From: Bacteroidales bacterium
GTDB taxonomy: Bacteria; Bacteroidota; Bacteroidia; Bacteroidales; UBA932
Reading direction: 5' to 3'
DNA: 64,000 nucleotides
NCBI GenBank assembly: GCA_017630215.1
Contig: JAGBVR010000003.1
Location: 62,001 to 126,000, forward strand
The translations under genes and the position numbers were made by a program. Every line of letters starts with the position of its first letter. Within the stretch, counting starts at the first letter, position 1. The notes below the pieces were generated by a model that did no database searches, had not been told where the DNA came from, and saw only the letters and a list, made by a program, of their open reading frames with translations. Positions 1 through 10,272 of the stretch are shown here, one piece after another.

Positions 1-1761
1 GTATATTCCAACTACACCCTTGCCGAGTACAATGTATTCGGAATCTACGAAGTGTTCGGCCACACGAACTGCCACCGTGGACGTTACCTCCCTTGGTACG
101 GTTTCAACACCGATATCGAGCTTTACAACAACACTACAGCTGATGAGAAATCAAGCATTGCAAGATACTCTCAGACAGCCACAAACGGTCAGCTGAATCT
201 TGCCAACGGCCCTTATAACGAGCTTATGGGCGGTATCGAAAGAGCAAACCTTGCAATCAGAGGAATCCGCCAGTACGGCAATCCTGAAACCAATGCCGAT
301 ATGGCGGAGCTGCTTGGCGAAGCGCTGACAGCTCGTGCTCTCCTCTACACCGAGCTTCTCAAAGCTTACGGAGAGGTTCCCGCACGTTTCGCTCCGATCG
401 ATGCAGAGACCATATATCTCAACAAGTCAGACAAGGATATCATCTACAAGCAGCTCCTTGCTGACCTTGAAGAAGCATTCGGATACATGAAATGGCCGGG
501 ACAGAGCGCAGCTACAGCTACAACCGACCGTCCGAGCCTTGCTTTTGCAAAGGGACTTTACGCACGTCTTGCCCTCATGGCTTCAGGATATTCTCTCCGT
601 CCGGACGAAGGACTTGTTGGAACCGGAAATCCGGGAACAGTAAGACTCTCTAATGATCCTGAACTTCAGAAGGATGTACTTTATCCTAAGGCATTGGCCG
701 CTCTCAAGGATGTAATAGAGAATGCAGGTCTGTCGCTTTATGACAGCTACGAGCAGCTTTGGAGAGACTTCAACAATATGGATATTTCAGCCGGTAAGGA
801 GGTCATTTATGTGATTCCTTCATCGGATACACGCGGACGCTGGAACTACACATTCGCCATCAGGACAGAAGGAAATCCGGAATGGTCTCAGGGTCCTACA
901 TCAAGCCGTGGAGGTACTGCCGGTCCAGTCCCTACCCTTTATTGGAAATATGAGGACGAGGATGTGCGCCGCGACATGAGCTGCGTGAACTGGAAATGGA
1001 TTCTCGGACCGGACGGCAAGAATATCCAGACACTTGCCGGACCTAATGACTGGTACTTCGGAAAATTCCGCCTTGAATGGCAGTTCAAGTCACCGTATAA
1101 CGGAGGAAATGATGATGGTATCAAGCCTGTATATATGAGATATTCTGACATCCTCCTTATGGCGGCTGAAATCGCAAACGATCCTGCATGCGGAAACCGC
1201 GACGAAGCATTTGCCAAGGATTGTCTCCTGAAAGTTCGCCAGAGAGCCTATAAGGGCAATGAAGGTACAGCCTCTGCATATGTCAACGGTCTGAGCGGCA
1301 AGGATGCCGTCTTCAATGCAATCGTTGATGAAAGAGCACTTGAGTTCGTAGGCGAGATGCTTCGCAAGCAGGACCTCATCCGCTGGAATCTCCTCAAGAC
1401 CAAGATCGACGAGTCGAGACAGGAACTTCAGGCATGGATGGACAATGCCGGCAGTGAATATGGCCCGGCCGTATGGTACAGATATGCAGAAGACGGTTCG
1501 ATCCAGACATATGGATACAATGAACCTGCAACTACAGAGGCAGCTCCGGGAGAAGGCTGGGAGTGCTATACTGATTCTAAGGGAGAAGTTTCGACATACT
1601 TCAAATTCATCAGCGAGGATACAGGCTCATACAGCGAGTCTGCCCAGAAGAAACTCGATTCATTCTACGATGTGAACCCTGATACCAAGCAGTGGTGGCC
1701 GATTCCTGAGGCAACTCTCGTGAACAGCCAGGGTACACTCATAAACGACTATGGATTCTAA
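1..1761 (+). CDS. susD: SusD/RagB-family glycan-binding lipoprotein, 5' end outside window
   Basis: This is the C-terminal part (about 586 residues) of a SusD/RagB outer-membrane lipoprotein. It would bind oligosaccharide at the cell surface as partner of a SusC TonB-dependent porin, which should lie just upstream of the window. The frame is open from base 1, so the GTG at 52 is only an internal codon and the signal peptide is missing. The family is recognised from the TPR-type helical layout (GGIERANLAIRGIRQYG, then LLGEALTARALLYTEL), the KPVYMRYSDILLMAAEIAND segment, RALEFVGEMLRKQDLIRW, and the typical tail WWPIPEATLVNSQGTLINDYGF. The next gene starts only 3 bases after the stop, so the two are co-transcribed. 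The following catabolic genes suggest a pectin-derived ligand, which is inference. Confidence 0.93.
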   Translation, partial: VYSNYTLAEYNVFGIYEVFGHTNCHRGRYLPWYGFNTDIELYNNTTADEKSSIARYSQTATNGQLNLANGPYNELMGGIERANLAIRGIRQYGNPETNADMAELLGEALTARALLYTELLKAYGEVPARFAPIDAETIYLNKSDKDIIYKQLLADLEEAFGYMKWPGQSAATATTDRPSLAFAKGLYARLALMASGYSLRPDEGLVGTGNPGTVRLSNDPELQKDVLYPKALAALKDVIENAGLSLYDSYEQLWRDFNNMDISAGKEVIYVIPSSDTRGRWNYTFAIRTEGNPEWSQGPTSSRGGTAGPVPTLYWKYEDEDVRRDMSCVNWKWILGPDGKNIQTLAGPNDWYFGKFRLEWQFKSPYNGGNDDGIKPVYMRYSDILLMAAEIANDPACGNRDEAFAKDCLLKVRQRAYKGNEGTASAYVNGLSGKDAVFNAIVDERALEFVGEMLRKQDLIRWNLLKTKIDESRQELQAWMDNAGSEYGPAVWYRYAEDGSIQTYGYNEPATTEAAPGEGWECYTDSKGEVSTYFKFISEDTGSYSESAQKKLDSFYDVNPDTKQWWPIPEATLVNSQGTLINDYGF

Positions 1762-1764
1762 TAC

Positions 1765-4700
1765 ATGACTAATATGAAAAGAATATTTTCAGCAATTATA
1801 TCTGGAGTGATGCTTCTCGCCTTAGGTACGGGCTTTTCAGGCTGTACCGAGGAGATGGTCAACATCAATGATGAGATATCTCTTGGAAGGTGCCTTACTC
1901 CTACCGAGCTTTCTGCCAAGGTTATAAACGGAGAGTTCATCGAGTTCTCATGGACAAAGTCCAAGGGAGCTACAGAGTTTGTTCTCGAACTGTATACAGA
2001 CGAGGCTATGAGCCAGAAGGTCGAGTCTTTCGTAATTCCTGCGGATGAGGTACCTTATACAGCTGACCTCGAGGCTGACATGACATATTATGCCCGCGTC
2101 AAGGGCGTCAATGCGGAAGGACGTATCCAGGACTCTAACTGGGCAGTCTACGACCGCGCTCTCCAGACCTATGCGATCAAGTCATCCCTCAACCCCGAAC
2201 TTGTAGACAGAAGTGCATCTTCCATCACAATCAAGTGGACAAAGGATCCTGAGGTTGACCATATCCGCATCACTCCAGCTCTCAATGCAGATGAAGAGTA
2301 CACACGTTTCGATGTATCAGCAGATGCTCAGTCAGCTGCCCAGGTAGAGGTTACAGGCCTCAATCCTTCAGTAAACTACACTCTCGCAGTACATTTCAAG
2401 AGTGCCCAGAGAGGTACAGTTTCAGCATGGACACGTCCATCTGTTGAAGGTGCTACTGAGGTTGCTACAGCAGAAGCACTCATTCAGGCCCTCACAGACA
2501 AGGCTCCAGTGATCAAGGTTGCTTACTCGGAGACTCCTTACGTTATCGGAAGCGTCGTTCTCGGTGGTCCGGTTGCAATCTACGGTGATGCGACAGCACA
2601 GGGAGCACAGCCAGTGATCCAGGGTGGTCTCAAGATCGGTGCTGACGTTACAAGCGTTCACCTCGAGGCTGTTACATTCGATGGTGCAGGTATTGCTGAT
2701 TATCCTCATAATCTTACATTCGACGCAGCGGCAACAGTCGAGAGCATTACTGTGGTAAACTGTAAACTCAACAACTACCTCCGCGGTGTCCTTTATGAGA
2801 ACTCAAAGGCTCCTGCTGTAGGTTCAATCAAATATGACGGTGTCGAGATCAACAACGTCACAGGTGACGGCGGTGACTGCTTCGACTTCCGCGGCAAGGC
2901 AACTGTAAACAGCATCGAATTCATCAACTCAACACTCAACACAGGTGCCCGCACATGGTTCCGTATTGACGCCAACACAGCGCTTGAGTCTATCAAGATC
3001 ACACACTGTACATTCAACAACCTTTGCTTCGCGAACAATGGCAACAACAACGGTATCTTCAACATCCGTGCTCTCAACGCAGCCGGCGCCGCTCCTGCAT
3101 TCGTACTGACTGACAATGTCTTCCTCAATATGAATGACGAAAACAAGAGATGCTGTCTGATTGCAAAGAACTCTACATCCGCTTTCCCATCAGAGATCGG
3201 AAACAACTTCTTCTACAACTGCTACGACAGATTCTTCATCCCTCAGAAGGATGGTTCTTCACTTTCAGGTGACGACCTCAAAAATGCCGCCGCAGAAGGA
3301 AGAGCACAGATCATTGTAAACGGCAGCGTGGAACTCGCTGAGGACCCTTGCGTTGACAGTGTACGCGACAAGTTCAATGTGACCAGCAAGGAAGTAATCG
3401 AGGCGAACGCAGGTGACCCAAGATGGTATGGCGTTTATGTAGAGATTCCTGAAGACCTGACTCAGAATGTAACCGCTACAGGCAAGGAATGGGACCTCAC
3501 TGATGGCCAGACCTTCAAGAAAGTTGCTGACAAGGACATGGTTCGCGACGGTATCCGCTTCTATGTAAAGAACACTCCTATCAACTTCACTAAGGAAGGA
3601 TTCGAGTTCACCGGTGAGGCGACTGTTGACGCAGAAGGCATTCCTGCTGACGGTGCTATCGGCATCAAGGTGAATGAGCCTGGCTCGATCATCATCTCTA
3701 CAGCTGAAGCAGCTGGCCATTCGAACCTTGTAGTAAGCCTTGACGGAAAAGTTTCTGCAGCTGTAGCTGCTGGCGCTGAGTATCAGAAGGTTACCTTTGC
3801 ATCTATCTCTCAGGAAAGCATGATCTACATCTACGGATGTCACCCTGCAACAATGACATTCCTTCAGTGGACTGCCGACACCCAGGTTCTTGACAAGGTT
3901 CTTGCTACCCCTGATGTGAAAATCAGCAAGACTGTAGTAAATGAAAGGGCAGAAGAGACCATCACTCTTACCTGGAATGCAATCGATTATGCAGGCTCAT
4001 ACAATGTAACTGTAGATGGAAAGGCTAAGAATATCACTGAGACCACATATTCTTTCGAGACATCCGGCTTTGCAGTCGAAGAGGCTGGCGGAGACTTCAC
4101 AATCCAGGTGACAGCGGTTCCTGCAGCTGACGACTACACACGCGTAGAGTCACAGCCTGCCGAGCTCTCATTCCATGTCAATGATGTGCCTGATGAGCCT
4201 GGAATCAAGGTGGTAAGATACACCCTTGCATTCCCTGATGCAGCCAACGCAGAAGAGAAATATATATGCGAAAACAACGCGGGATTCTATGTCCAGACTA
4301 CCGGCGGATGGGTCATCGACGCCAACTCTCAGAAATTTGCGGTTCCTGGAGCGTCAGAGTACGACCAGTACAGCTCACGTCTCAAAGGTTCGAAGACATC
4401 TGACAGCAAGACTATGACCATCACTGTTCCTAACGACGGTAAGCTCTACATCGCCGCACGCTCAGCGAACTCATCTGCTACCGACCGTACGATGGCTTTG
4501 ATGCAGGGCGACAAGGAAGTACTTGCTCCGACTGTCATCAAGGATGCCGACAAGTTCACAGCTGGTGACGCTTCTGTATTCCCATATGTTGTCGTAGATG
4601 TAAAGGCCGGTGAGATCCAGGTGATTCTGAACAATGGCATCAACTTCTACGGTATCATTTACGATGCTCTCGAAGGCGCTCCTGCAGGAGTCGACTATAC

Positions 4701-5142
4701 CTGGGACTTCTCTGCTCCTGAGTGGGTGGATGCAATGACAGGCAGCGGTATCGCGGCAAACACCAACGATTCCAACTGGAATCTTGAAGTCAACGGACTC
4801 AAGGTCGTTTCTGGCGGCGGATCCATGAAATGGAACTTCTCAGGAGAAACTTACTTCTGGCAGCCGGGAGGAAAGAGTGACGGAACTACACGTTACTTCG
4901 AATTTACCACCGAGTCTGCAGGCAAGCTCACAGTATATGCTTCAAATACAGGAAGCTCTGAGGATCTTACCAGAATGGTGACCGTAAAGGTAGGTGACGG
5001 TGAGCCTGAATCTCTTCCGGGAGGCTATTCAAGCTCAAATGGTGCTGTACCAGTAGAATTCAATGTCAAAGCCGGTACAGTCAGAATCTATCCTACAGGT
5101 AACGGACTGAGATTCTACAAGATCGAGTTCCACGCGAACTAA
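1765..5142 (+). CDS. Large surface lipoprotein with Fn3-like and right-handed beta-helix regions (DUF4957/DUF5123 type)
   Basis: An 1125-aa protein with a lipoprotein signal (MKRIFSAIISGVMLLALG, then a Cys in FSGC). An in-frame ATG at 1774 is an equally good start. Residues about 40-220 look like two Fn3/SusE-like sandwiches (FEFSWTKSKGATEFVLELY type strands). Residues about 230-530 show the regular hydrophobic turns and Asn-rich ladders of a pectate-lyase-like beta-helix. The rest holds more beta-sandwich modules, including a final one that reads like a carbohydrate-binding domain. It occupies the SusE/SusF-like position behind susD. No catalytic residues of a known lyase family could be identified, so a glycan-binding role is as likely as an enzymatic one. 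Confidence 0.8.
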   Translation: MTNMKRIFSAIISGVMLLALGTGFSGCTEEMVNINDEISLGRCLTPTELSAKVINGEFIEFSWTKSKGATEFVLELYTDEAMSQKVESFVIPADEVPYTADLEADMTYYARVKGVNAEGRIQDSNWAVYDRALQTYAIKSSLNPELVDRSASSITIKWTKDPEVDHIRITPALNADEEYTRFDVSADAQSAAQVEVTGLNPSVNYTLAVHFKSAQRGTVSAWTRPSVEGATEVATAEALIQALTDKAPVIKVAYSETPYVIGSVVLGGPVAIYGDATAQGAQPVIQGGLKIGADVTSVHLEAVTFDGAGIADYPHNLTFDAAATVESITVVNCKLNNYLRGVLYENSKAPAVGSIKYDGVEINNVTGDGGDCFDFRGKATVNSIEFINSTLNTGARTWFRIDANTALESIKITHCTFNNLCFANNGNNNGIFNIRALNAAGAAPAFVLTDNVFLNMNDENKRCCLIAKNSTSAFPSEIGNNFFYNCYDRFFIPQKDGSSLSGDDLKNAAAEGRAQIIVNGSVELAEDPCVDSVRDKFNVTSKEVIEANAGDPRWYGVYVEIPEDLTQNVTATGKEWDLTDGQTFKKVADKDMVRDGIRFYVKNTPINFTKEGFEFTGEATVDAEGIPADGAIGIKVNEPGSIIISTAEAAGHSNLVVSLDGKVSAAVAAGAEYQKVTFASISQESMIYIYGCHPATMTFLQWTADTQVLDKVLATPDVKISKTVVNERAEETITLTWNAIDYAGSYNVTVDGKAKNITETTYSFETSGFAVEEAGGDFTIQVTAVPAADDYTRVESQPAELSFHVNDVPDEPGIKVVRYTLAFPDAANAEEKYICENNAGFYVQTTGGWVIDANSQKFAVPGASEYDQYSSRLKGSKTSDSKTMTITVPNDGKLYIAARSANSSATDRTMALMQGDKEVLAPTVIKDADKFTAGDASVFPYVVVDVKAGEIQVILNNGINFYGIIYDALEGAPAGVDYTWDFSAPEWVDAMTGSGIAANTNDSNWNLEVNGLKVVSGGGSMKWNFSGETYFWQPGGKSDGTTRYFEFTTESAGKLTVYASNTGSSEDLTRMVTVKVGDGEPESLPGGYSSSNGAVPVEFNVKAGTVRIYPTGNGLRFYKIEFHAN

Positions 5143-5166
5143 ACTTAAACCTGTTTATATTCTATT

Positions 5167-5200
5167 GCGGAGCAGTGGCAGGTGCTGCTGCTCCGCTTTT
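5167..5200 (+). terminator. Stem-loop with T run between lipoprotein and GH43 genes
   Basis: GCGGAGCAG pairs with CTGCTCCGC around a short loop and is followed by TTTT. It sits in the 72-base gap, so it may end or attenuate the susD transcript before the GH43 gene. Confidence 0.65.
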
Positions 5201-5214
5201 AATGAAAGCATGAT

Positions 5215-7041
5215 ATGAGGCATATATTGGTTGCCGGTGCGCTGGCCGGACTTTCATTTGCTGCCGCAGCGCAGCAGCCATCCCAAAGCTGGAATCCTGA
5301 CAGAGGCACCCACTATGTCAATCCTATACTCAATGCAGATTACTCTGACCCGGATGTATGCCGTGTAGGAGACGATTTCTATATGACATCATCTTCTTTC
5401 GGGTGTTTCCCCGGCCTGCAGATTCTCCACTCGACCGATCTTGTGAACTGGGAGATAATCGGTGCGGCACTGACTGACTACCCTGGTCCGAACTGGTCAG
5501 ACGAAAGACATTGGGAGACCATAGGACAGAAGCTTGACACACCGGACACGCCTCCACCAGGCCACTTGGAATGGCGGACAGTTCCTCAGCACGGAAACGG
5601 AGTATGGGCGCCTGCCATACGCTATCACAACGGAGAATTCTACATCTATTGCGGTGATCCCGACAGAGGTATCTTCATGGTGAAGACATCCGATCCGAGG
5701 GGACGTTGGGAAGATCCGGTATGGGTGGTAAAGGCCAAAGGCTTCATCGACCCGTGCCCGCTATGGGACGAGGATGGCAAGGCGTACCTCTCGCACGGAT
5801 GTGCTGGCAGCCGTGCAGGGCACAAGAGCGTACTCTTCGTAGCTCCAATGTCTCCTGACGGCACAAGGCTTATAGGCCAGAGCCGGATCGTATATGACGG
5901 CCACGAAACCCAGCCAACCATTGAAGGCACCAAATTCTATAAATATAAAGGCAACTACTATATATTCTCCCCTGCCGGAGGAGTTCCTACGGGCTGGCAG
6001 GTAGTGCTCAAGGCATCAAGCCCATTCGGGCCATATCAGGAAAGAGTCGTAATGGCTCAGGGCAAGTCCGAAGTCAATGGCCCGCACCAGGGAGCCTGGG
6101 TAGATACTCCTTCCGGAGAACACTGGTTCATACACTTCCAGGACAAGGATGCATATGGACGAGTGGTGCATCTCCAGCCTATGGAATGGACCTCCGGGGA
6201 ATGGCCAGTAATAGGCTTAGATGAAGATGGCGACGGAGTCGGAGAACCTGTAGAAAGGTACAGAAAGCCCGCACTGAGAAGTTCCGGAGTCTTCCAGCCA
6301 GCTGAAAGCGATACTTTCTCGAGCATGGAACTCGGGCTGCAGTGGCAATGGCACGGTGTACCTTCACCTTATTGGTATTATACGGATGCCGGAGCCCGCG
6401 AGACCCACACAGACGGACTTGGAGCACTGAGACTCTACTCTGTGGATCAGGTAGACGGATGGCATAATCTTGGAGACTCACCTAATCTGCTTATGCAGAA
6501 GACCCCTGCAGATGATTTTACTGTGACGACAAAGCTCCGTTTCGTTCCAAACCCGCAGCTGAAGGAAAAGGGTGAGAACTGCGGATTCGTCCTGATGGGT
6601 CTGGACTATGCCACTTTAAGATTGACTGACACTTCGGAAGGTATTGTCCTTCAATATATAGAATGTAAAGATGCTTTGAAAGGCACTCAGGAAGAGATTC
6701 TGAAGACTGTTCCGGTCACTTCCACACCACTTCTTAAGCCTTATTCCAGCAAATACATGTCAACAACAGTTCCTCCTGTGGCCCCTGTCGCGTATAAGTC
6801 GGCTGAGGTATTCATGAAGATGGAGGTAAAACCAAAGGTAAGAAACGGCAATGTACCTGATCTTACAGCAAGGTTTTTCTACAGCCTTGACGGTTGGACA
6901 TGGACAGAACTCACTGAAAAACCGTTCACGGGCAAGCCCGGAAAATGGATCGGAGCAAAGTTCGGTCTGTACTGCAATCGCTTCGCATCAAAAAATGACA
7001 GCGGATGGGTACAGATAGATTGGATCAATGTAACGGAATAA
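5215..7041 (+). CDS. Glycoside hydrolase family 43, exported
   Basis: A 608-aa secreted enzyme with a cleavable signal peptide (MRHILVAGALAGLSFAAAAQ). Residues about 35-330 form a five-bladed GH43 propeller. NADYSDPDVCRVGDDFYM carries the probable base Asp, FIDPCPLWDEDGKAYL the pKa-modulating Asp, and the Glu in TQPTIEGTKFYKYKGNYY the probable acid. Residues about 365-605 are a C-terminal beta-sandwich of the kind seen in GH43 beta-xylosidases and arabinofuranosidases. It probably removes arabinose, xylose or galactose side chains from pectin, judging only from its neighbours. Exact substrate cannot be read from sequence. It is followed 38 bases later by the uronate genes. Confidence 0.92.
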   Translation: MRHILVAGALAGLSFAAAAQQPSQSWNPDRGTHYVNPILNADYSDPDVCRVGDDFYMTSSSFGCFPGLQILHSTDLVNWEIIGAALTDYPGPNWSDERHWETIGQKLDTPDTPPPGHLEWRTVPQHGNGVWAPAIRYHNGEFYIYCGDPDRGIFMVKTSDPRGRWEDPVWVVKAKGFIDPCPLWDEDGKAYLSHGCAGSRAGHKSVLFVAPMSPDGTRLIGQSRIVYDGHETQPTIEGTKFYKYKGNYYIFSPAGGVPTGWQVVLKASSPFGPYQERVVMAQGKSEVNGPHQGAWVDTPSGEHWFIHFQDKDAYGRVVHLQPMEWTSGEWPVIGLDEDGDGVGEPVERYRKPALRSSGVFQPAESDTFSSMELGLQWQWHGVPSPYWYYTDAGARETHTDGLGALRLYSVDQVDGWHNLGDSPNLLMQKTPADDFTVTTKLRFVPNPQLKEKGENCGFVLMGLDYATLRLTDTSEGIVLQYIECKDALKGTQEEILKTVPVTSTPLLKPYSSKYMSTTVPPVAPVAYKSAEVFMKMEVKPKVRNGNVPDLTARFFYSLDGWTWTELTEKPFTGKPGKWIGAKFGLYCNRFASKNDSGWVQIDWINVTE

Positions 7042-7079
7042 TCATTAATTTTACAATCTGAAACATAAGATATAGCACT

Positions 7080-7874
7080 ATGGTAAATTTTTCTCTTGAA
7101 GGCAAGGTTGCTCTTGTGACCGGAGCCGCTTACGGAATAGGATTCGCAATGGCTCAGGCGCTTGCCGAGGCTGGTGCAAAAATAGCGTTCAACTGCCGCA
7201 CACAGGCCAATATGGACAAGGCACTTGAAGGATACAAGGCCCTTGGAATCGAAGCTAAAGGATATATATGCGACTGCACTGATGAGGAAGGTGTAAAGGC
7301 AATGGTAGCCGACATCGCAGCCACTCTTGGACCTGTAGACATTCTGGTTAACAATGCCGGCATCATCAAGCGCATTCCGATGCACGAGATGGCTGCAGAA
7401 GAGTTCCGCCAGGTTGTTGACATTGACCTTATTGCTCCTTACATATGCGCGAAGGCGGTACTTCCCGGAATGATGGAGAAAAAAGCCGGAAAGATCATCA
7501 ATGTATGCTCAATGATGTCCGAGCTCGGTCGTGAAACCGTTTCCGCATATGCTGCAGCAAAGGGAGGACTCAAAATGCTTACAAGAAACATTGCATCGGA
7601 ATACGGCCAATACAATATCCAGTGCAACGGTATCGGACCCGGTTACATTGCTACCCCGCAGACAGCTCCGCTTCGCGAGCGTCAGGAAGACGGCAGCAGA
7701 CACCCGTTCGACTCTTTCATTGTAGCAAAGACTCCTGCCGAACGCTGGGGAACACCGGATGATCTTATGGGACCTGTCGTATTCCTCGCTTCAAAAGCCT
7801 CTGACTTTGTGAACGGACATATCCTCTATGTAGACGGAGGTATCCTTGCTTACATCGGAAAACAGCCTAAATAA
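7080..7874 (+). CDS. kduD: 2-dehydro-3-deoxy-D-gluconate 5-dehydrogenase (SDR family)
   Basis: A 264-aa short-chain dehydrogenase without a signal peptide, so cytoplasmic. It shows the Rossmann motif TGAAYGIGFAMAQALA, the NNAG motif, the catalytic Ser (NVCSMMSELG) and the YxxxK motif (YAAAKGGL). Strong overall likeness to KduD supports reduction of 3-deoxy-D-glycero-2,5-hexodiulosonate to 2-keto-3-deoxygluconate. It is followed 3 bases later by the EIIC-like transporter, then by kduI, kdgK and eda, which fits the ketouronate pathway. A generic gluconate dehydrogenase is the alternative, less likely in this context. Confidence 0.9.
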   Translation: MVNFSLEGKVALVTGAAYGIGFAMAQALAEAGAKIAFNCRTQANMDKALEGYKALGIEAKGYICDCTDEEGVKAMVADIAATLGPVDILVNNAGIIKRIPMHEMAAEEFRQVVDIDLIAPYICAKAVLPGMMEKKAGKIINVCSMMSELGRETVSAYAAAKGGLKMLTRNIASEYGQYNIQCNGIGPGYIATPQTAPLRERQEDGSRHPFDSFIVAKTPAERWGTPDDLMGPVVFLASKASDFVNGHILYVDGGILAYIGKQPK

Positions 7875-7877
7875 CAT

Positions 7878-9284
7878 ATGGAACAGGTATTCAGTTACAT
7901 TATCGGACTTGGAGCTGCCGTAATGATGCCTATAATCTTCACGATTCTGGGCGTCTGCATCGGCATCAAGTTCAGCAAAGCCCTCAAGAGCGGACTTCTC
8001 GTAGGAGTCGGATTCGTCGGGCTTTCAGTGATCACTTCCCTGCTGACGAGCACTCTCGGGCCTGCTCTAGGACGAGTGGTCGAAATCTACGGGCTGCAGC
8101 TGAAGGTCTTCGACATGGGATGGCCTGCGGCTGCCTCAGTTGCATACAACACCTCTGTCGGCGCCTTCATCATACCGGTGTGTCTTGGGGTGAACATACT
8201 TATGCTGGTAACAAAGACTACCAGAACCGTAAATATAGACCTGTGGAACTACTGGCATTTCGCATTCATCGGAGCCATAGTCTATTTTGCTTCGGACAAT
8301 ATATGGTGGGGATTCTTCGCAGCCATCATATGCTACATCATAACCCTGATTCTTGCCGACTATACTGCCGACAGATTTCAGAAGTTCTATGACAAGATGG
8401 ACGGAATCTCCATCCCGCAGCCTTTCTGCCAGGGTTTCGTACCTGTCGCAGAAGTCCTGAACAAAGGTCTGGACAAGATCCCGGGCATCAACAGACTGGA
8501 TATCGACGCAGAAGGAATGAAGAAGAAATTCGGACTCCTCGGAGAACCTCTGTTCCTTGGTATCCTGGTCGGTATAATCATCGGAGCCCTCTCATGTGAA
8601 AGCTGGGCTCAGGTAGTTGAAAAGATTCCTTACATTCTCGGACTCGGAATAAAGATGGGAGCCGTAATGGAACTTATCCCACGTATCACTTCGTTGTTCA
8701 TCGAAGGTCTCAAGCCGATCTCAGATGCGACACGAGAGCTGATTGACAGAAAATTCAAGGGAGCCAAGGGTCTGAACATCGGCATGAGCCCGGCACTGGT
8801 AATCGGACATCCTGCCACATTGGTAGTATCACTCCTGCTCATCCCTGTGACACTCATACTTGCAGTCGTGCTTCCGGGCAACGAGTTCCTGCCTCTTGCA
8901 TCTCTTGCCGGAATGTTCTATGTATTCCCTCTGATCCTCCCTATAACAAAAGGCAATATACCCAAGACCTTCATCATCGGCTTGGTTCTGATGCTCATAG
9001 GACTTTACTTTGTGACCGATCTCGCCCCATTCTTCACGCAGGCTGCGCAGGACGTGTTCTCAAAGACAGGTGACACTGCCGTAGCGATTCCAGCAGGATT
9101 TGACGGAGGCTCGCTAGACTTCGCTTCAAGCCCGCTTGCCTGGGTGATTTTCCATCTTTCCTATTCTTTCAAGTGGATCGGAGTGAGCGTCCTCGTGCTC
9201 GTCACAATGTTCCTTATGTTCCTCAACCGCAGGGCTATCATCAGATACCAGAAGGTCTCTGACACTGATAACAATCAACAGTAA
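7878..9284 (+). CDS. GatC-like PTS galactitol EIIC-family transporter, no PTS partners
   Basis: A 468-aa polytopic membrane protein with about ten hydrophobic segments. It is closely reminiscent of the EIIC-Gat family ([20 protein letters not shown] at the N-terminus, [19 protein letters not shown] in the second half). No EIIA, EIIB, HPr or EI gene lies nearby, and the protein carries no fused IIA/IIB domain. It therefore probably works as a PTS-independent permease. Its place between kduD and kduI suggests it imports a deoxy-keto-uronate, which is inference. The start ATG is 3 bases after the kduD stop and the kduI ATG is 4 bases after its stop. Confidence 0.87.
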   Translation: MEQVFSYIIGLGAAVMMPIIFTILGVCIGIKFSKALKSGLLVGVGFVGLSVITSLLTSTLGPALGRVVEIYGLQLKVFDMGWPAAASVAYNTSVGAFIIPVCLGVNILMLVTKTTRTVNIDLWNYWHFAFIGAIVYFASDNIWWGFFAAIICYIITLILADYTADRFQKFYDKMDGISIPQPFCQGFVPVAEVLNKGLDKIPGINRLDIDAEGMKKKFGLLGEPLFLGILVGIIIGALSCESWAQVVEKIPYILGLGIKMGAVMELIPRITSLFIEGLKPISDATRELIDRKFKGAKGLNIGMSPALVIGHPATLVVSLLLIPVTLILAVVLPGNEFLPLASLAGMFYVFPLILPITKGNIPKTFIIGLVLMLIGLYFVTDLAPFFTQAAQDVFSKTGDTAVAIPAGFDGGSLDFASSPLAWVIFHLSYSFKWIGVSVLVLVTMFLMFLNRRAIIRYQKVSDTDNNQQ

Positions 9285-9288
9285 CAAT

Positions 9289-10230
9289 ATGAAGAAAACA
9301 ATTTTATTTACATTAATCAGTCTTATGACAATGACAGCAAATGCACAGTTGAACTATAAAGTTCAGACAGCTTGCCATCCAGATGACGTAAAGCATTATG
9401 ACACAGAGCGTCTGCGTGGCTCATTCCTTATGGAAAAGGTAATGTCACCAGACGAGATCAACCTGACATATACCCTCTATGACCGTCTCATTTATGGCGG
9501 TATCATGCCGGTGAACCAGACACTCGTTCTCGAGACATTTGACGAACTCAAGGCAGAGCATTTCCTCGACAGACGAGAGCTTGGCGTCATCAACGTAGGT
9601 GGCCCTGGCGTCGTTACTGTAGACGGAAAGGAATATCCTATGATCTTCAAGGAAGGTCTTTATGTAGGTTGCGGCAAGAAGGAAGTAACTTTCAGGAGTG
9701 TGGATCCGGCGAATCCGGCAAAATTCTACATAAACTCTACCCCGGCCTACAAGGAATATGTGACTCAGCTTATCACAACAGACAAGAATGCCGATCCTAA
9801 GAAATATGCCATCGCTCAGTCAGACAAGTACGGAAAGATGGAAGACAGCAACGACCGAGTTGTGAACCAGCTGATCGTAAGTTCTGTTCTCAGCAAGGTA
9901 AAGGGAGGCGGAACCAACCAGCTCCAGATGGGTCTTACAGAGCTCAAGCCGGGTTCTGTATGGAACACAATGCCGGCACACACCCACACGCGTCGTATGG
10001 AGGCTTATTTCTACTTCAATGTTACTCCCGGCAATGCAATCTGTCATCTCATGGGCGAGCCTAAGCAGCAGCGCCTTGTATGGATGCAGAACGAGCAGGC
10101 CATCACATCACCCGAATGGTCGATCCACGCTGCAGCCGGAACCAGCAACTATATGTTCATCTGGGGAATGGGCGGCGAAAACCTTAACTACGGCGACAAG
10201 GATGAAATTCCTTACACTGAAATGAGATAA
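9289..10230 (+). CDS. kduI: 5-dehydro-4-deoxy-D-glucuronate isomerase with export signal
   Basis: A 313-aa KduI, about 35 residues longer than the usual cytoplasmic enzyme (about 278). The N-terminus [20 protein letters not shown] is a clear type I signal peptide with an ANA-Q cleavage site. The mature part matches KduI throughout: [51 protein letters not shown] with metal ligands His231, His233 and Glu238, and [22 protein letters not shown] with a further His. A short insertion lies around residues 160-200. Known KduI interconverts 4-deoxy-L-threo-5-hexosulose uronate and 3-deoxy-D-glycero-2,5-hexodiulosonate; here it should act in the periplasm. Confidence 0.92.
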   Translation: MKKTILFTLISLMTMTANAQLNYKVQTACHPDDVKHYDTERLRGSFLMEKVMSPDEINLTYTLYDRLIYGGIMPVNQTLVLETFDELKAEHFLDRRELGVINVGGPGVVTVDGKEYPMIFKEGLYVGCGKKEVTFRSVDPANPAKFYINSTPAYKEYVTQLITTDKNADPKKYAIAQSDKYGKMEDSNDRVVNQLIVSSVLSKVKGGGTNQLQMGLTELKPGSVWNTMPAHTHTRRMEAYFYFNVTPGNAICHLMGEPKQQRLVWMQNEQAITSPEWSIHAAAGTSNYMFIWGMGGENLNYGDKDEIPYTEMR

Positions 10231-10237
10231 TAACGTC

Positions 10238-10258
10238 ATCCCCGGCTTGACCGGGGAT
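10238..10258. repeat. REP-like palindrome between kduI and kdgK
   Basis: A perfect 8-bp stem (ATCCCCGG / CCGGGGAT) around CTTGA, preceded by GTC. It resembles dispersed GTCATCCCCGG-type palindromes common in bacterial intergenic spaces. It lies inside the operon and could modulate mRNA stability or act as a weak terminator; there is no T run. Confidence 0.7.
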
Positions 10259-10272
10259 ATAACAAGAAAAAT

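Noticed and set aside
3265-3843. 192-codon antisense frame
   Set aside because: It lies opposite the beta-helix lipoprotein and shows no protein features; it is a by-product of codon bias.
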